Origin: Numida meleagris
Lineage: Eukaryota > Chordata > Aves > Galliformes > Numididae
NCBI RefSeq assembly: GCF_002078875.1
Contig: NC_034438.1
Coordinates: forward strand, 22,829,030 to 22,893,029
Reading direction: 5' to 3'
Length of the DNA: 64,000 nt
The translations under genes were made by a program, and so were the position numbers. Below, piece after piece: positions 60,791 to 64,000 of the stretch (its first letter is position 1; the number at the start of each line of letters is the position of its first letter). The notes under the pieces were generated by a model. It had not been told where the DNA came from, searched no databases, and worked only from the letters and a program-made list of their open reading frames with translations.

Positions 60791-61555
60791 AATGGCATGT
60801 ATTAGGTGACCTTTTCATGTCAGGAATGCAGATTACCCAGTATTAGACCATTCTAGGTTTTCAGTGAAGACTGTGAAACCCATTGAAAAGTGTGCTTTCT
60901 CGTTGTATGTACTTTCCATATGTAGTTGCTCACCTGCTGTTGCTATCAGCCTTGAGAAAATAGCCCACTTCGAGTTTCTATGCGTGAACTGTCATGATGT
61001 CAATGCAGTGTGCCATAATGACATTTTGAAGAGGTCTAGAGGAGTTCAGTGTGCCTGTTTGAAAGCAGGTAACCACGGAGACAGGGAAACCAAATTAAAG
61101 TCATTTTATGTAGACTGCAAAGCCAAGCACTTAGAAGATGAAAGGCATCAATGTTTAGATTGCCTTTGGATTCCTATGACATGCTTCATGACAGCATTCA
61201 GTTACAAAATCACAACTTTTCTTACTAGGATCCTAGTGTAATTTCTTAGACAGGATGGATGTATGAGTCTGGAAACATTCCAAAATTATGGAATGAGCAG
61301 CTCTTTTGGCAATCAGACTTCTTATTTAGGCACCAAACTTGTAGATATTTATAATTCCAAAATATTGTTTCTATGGATCCAGTATGAGTACCACAGATGT
61401 AGTAATTTCCTAAAATTTTTGTAGTACACATGTCTTTCCTTGGCTTATACATCAAGTTGACAGTAGGCAGAATTCTCTAGTAATTGCTTTTCAAAGTTTG
61501 TTCAAATCAAAGTGAGCCCTTACAAATTTTTCATAGTCTTTTTCTGACTTAATAG

Positions 61556-61614
61556 CTGATTAAACCAAAAATATACTGCTAAAATAACTGATTAAACCAA
61601 AAATATACTGCTAA
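61556..61614. repeat. Tandem duplication, 32-bp period, 1.8 copies
   Basis: The 27-base core CTGATTAAACCAAAAATATA… ending in CTGCTAA occurs at 61556 and again at 61588 without differences. It is a recent small duplication. Confidence 0.92.
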
Positions 61615-64000
61615 CTGTTCAGCCAGAATTAACGTTGGAAGCACACACTGCTTAACATTGTAGCTAAGAGTGTGAACTTAAGATTGTATAACCCGTATCT
61701 TTTATAAATGTTCCTTCAGCTAACACTTATTCTCAGCCTTATCTCATTACACTACAGATCCTGACAAGAGTAATTCAGTAATCATATATTTTAGGCTCAT
61801 GTTACAATATGAGCAGAGAAGAATATATCAGAAGGCTCTCCACATTCTCTCTTCCTCCCTCATCCCCCCAACTGGCATCTGCTGTGGAATTGGAACAAAC
61901 TAGTTTCAACCAATCTTTAGCTGTTCTTTATATGAGATTTCCATTTTGGAAGAAAGCAGATGTCTAATAAATAATCTCTGACATGAACTAACTGGTGTCA
62001 AGCCTTCTAGAGTGATTTTCAGCCTATTTATAACAGAAAGTTGATTAAAATCTGCAAAAATAGCTGGATTTAGTTTGTTTGTACAATATACATACGCATA
62101 CATAAGCACACGTGTTTGGGCCTGTGCACAATCTTTATACTACCATTTATACATATGTAGTGATGGAAGATTTTCTCTTCTTTAACTACAAGAGATAGAT
62201 TACATAGTTGAACAGATATGCTCGGTAATATCACCAGTAAATATTTCTGCATCAGATGTTTGCAGTCCGTACAATTTAATCTTTATAAATGTCCTTGAGA
62301 TGTAATTTATGCCTTCATTTATCTCTTCTATCTGTGATGGGACTTGACATCTGCTTCCAATTATAATTTTGTTTTAGAGAACATATTCTCTCTGTTGTCA
62401 TTTTTGTGTTTATAACGGCTTTTGCACATGGTTCAAAAACTTTAAACAAAGAAAGTATGATATATTTCATTTAGTAAATGCCAGCTGTTGTAGTTTTAAA
62501 CAATTAAATAAGCATTTAGCTTAAGTATGATTTTTTTTTACAATATGTAAGATTTTATTTTGAGCACGCCTAAAGTACTTGCTTTTCATTCATTGGCAGT
62601 TTAAAATCAATTGTTTGCCATGGATTTTTGGAAACTTAATGTTATTCTAGTTAAAAAAAAAAAAGTAATAATTTTGAAAGAAACAAAGTTAAGTTCCAAA
62701 GATCTAAAACTAAGTCTACCCTTTTTACTTTCTCTGGGGATCTTGAATATGTTTGCTTTCTATATTTTTCCACTAATTATGTTTTAACAAGTTAGCAGAA
62801 TATTGAACTTCTTTGAATATCACACCTGCAGTATTATTGATTTTGCAAATATCTCTTTTAAGTCTAAACAATTTTTGACAAGAAAAGAGTGTGTGATGCC
62901 AAATGTGCTATTTCACTTTCTTTACTCTTATATGGATCATTAACTGACCTTACTTGAAAACTGTTTTCTTGGAGGTGGCCTGGAAATGCCCAAATCAAAA
63001 TAAATCCCCTTCAGGTCTTGATGTGCCATTCCATCATATTGTATATACGTATATATGCAGTCTTGTTAACACATCTGCAGTGTTCCTATATGAGAACTGC
63101 AAAAATGAGAGCCTTGCTTTCAAATCTGCGAGATTCCTAAATGATTAGTAAATGCTTTTCCTGCACAAAGATTTAATATAGAAAAACACACAAAATGCTT
63201 TAAAAAAATCAAAGCATGGAATTACTACTTCTGCTAATTATTGGGTAATGGTTGTATGACCTTGACTAGATTTCTGAAAACAGCAAGAGAATTATTAAAG
63301 ACCAGATCTTTGACTGATTTATGGGGAAGAGTTCTCTTTTATATGATTTAAATAAATTAAGGATTCAGAGAAATCTAAAGCACTGTTAAATTACTGTAAT
63401 ACCTGTATAAACAGTGATTGTTGTTGACTAGTCAATGGCCTGGACTTGATAGGAAGGGGCAATGTGCAGAATGCCTAGTAAATGAGTGAGTACATTCTTT
63501 TTTTAAATTTTTTAAATGATTTTATTTGTCAGTTTTAGGTCCCCTTAGCCTGCGCTTAAATTCACATTTGTATTTGCCACGTAATAATGGAGGAAGCCCT
63601 TGAAGATGTGCTGGAAATTCAACTTGATTAGGTTTTTTTTGGTTGTCCTTTTCATTAAGAAGCATAAATAAGGTTTCAGAAGCCTTAAAAAGATGTTTTG
63701 AATCTGTGTATAACTGTGGCACAATCTTGCCTGAGCTAATTTGACCAACTTAACAACTCTTCTGTCTGTGAGTCTCCCCAGGTAAAGAGGATGCAGTTCA
63801 GAAGCAAATGCCTTACATATGATAAATGCAGAACAGGAGACACTATTTTTTTCACTATTTACTGAACAGAGGCTTTTAATTGTTTGAATTTCTCAGTCAT
63901 CATCCTGGATTTCATTGTCCCTTGCTTCACCTGGCTGTTAGCAGCTGTCAAGTGAGTTACCACAGAAAACCTTCCTCTTGGAAACTGTATTTTTAAGAAC

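Larger units (their letters stand above)
59740..64000 (+). other. DMGDH: DMGDH intron 5 (runs off right edge)
   Basis: 4.26 kb to the window end. I looked for the next exon (expected to begin with the remainder of a Gly codon, then FWAREVGK-like residues) and did not find it. The intron contains a purine-biased stretch and a 32-bp tandem duplication. Confidence 0.85.

Noticed and set aside
60189..60818. 209-codon minus-strand open frame in DMGDH intron 5 as a possible protein gene
   Set aside because: A pyrimidine-rich template lacking stop codons explains the open frame. The translation is Ser/Leu/Phe/Pro-rich low complexity with no recognisable domain and no promoter or splice support. Kept only as a composition finding.
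59740..64000. Next DMGDH exon inside the window
   Set aside because: I looked for the expected FWAREVGK-like start after an AG acceptor and found none, so intron 5 continues past the right edge.

Overview
The window is vertebrate nuclear DNA, almost certainly from a bird and most likely a galliform (chicken-like). It holds many 5'-truncated CR1 LINE copies ending in the ATTCTRTG-type 3' tail, plus a short mariner-like element with the terminal sequence I know from chicken mariner repeats. Genes are split by large introns, and both gene-start regions sit in GC-rich islands. Three protein-coding genes can be supported by exon-by-exon translation with matching splice sites and phases: JMY (first coding exon only, minus strand), BHMT (complete, eight coding exons, minus strand) and DMGDH (first five coding exons, plus strand). 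Relative to each other they keep the order and orientation I recall for the mammalian DMGDH-BHMT2-BHMT-JMY cluster, but there is only one BHMT gene here.

Layout: 1-1972 is JMY intron 1. 1973-2749 is JMY coding exon 1 (259 codons). 2750 to about 3780 is the JMY 5' CpG island, interrupted by an 89-base run of N (2858-2946). About 3.8-31.6 kb is intergenic and gene-poor, with CR1 copies at about 5.06-5.58, 15.08-15.90, 16.74-17.86, 19.38-19.62, 19.94-20.33 and 28.03-29.31 kb and a mariner-like element at 27.18-27.74 kb. 31.67-47.81 kb is BHMT, with a CR1 in its intron 6 (35.32-36.32 kb). 47.37-48.52 kb is a shared CpG island from which BHMT and DMGDH diverge, with start codons 410 bp apart. 48.13-64.0 kb is the 5' part of DMGDH, with a nested pair of CR1 elements in intron 1, a very degraded CR1 in intron 2 and a purine-rich stretch in intron 5. 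The remaining DMGDH exons lie beyond the right edge.

BHMT and DMGDH catalyse consecutive steps of choline/betaine catabolism: betaine + homocysteine gives dimethylglycine + methionine in the cytosol, then dimethylglycine is demethylated to sarcosine in mitochondria. Their head-to-head arrangement on one island is the most biologically meaningful feature of the window. JMY (actin nucleator and p300/p53 cofactor) is an unrelated neighbour. I found no RNA genes, CRISPR arrays or clearly novel gene system; most other open frames are chance frames in GC-rich or repeat DNA.
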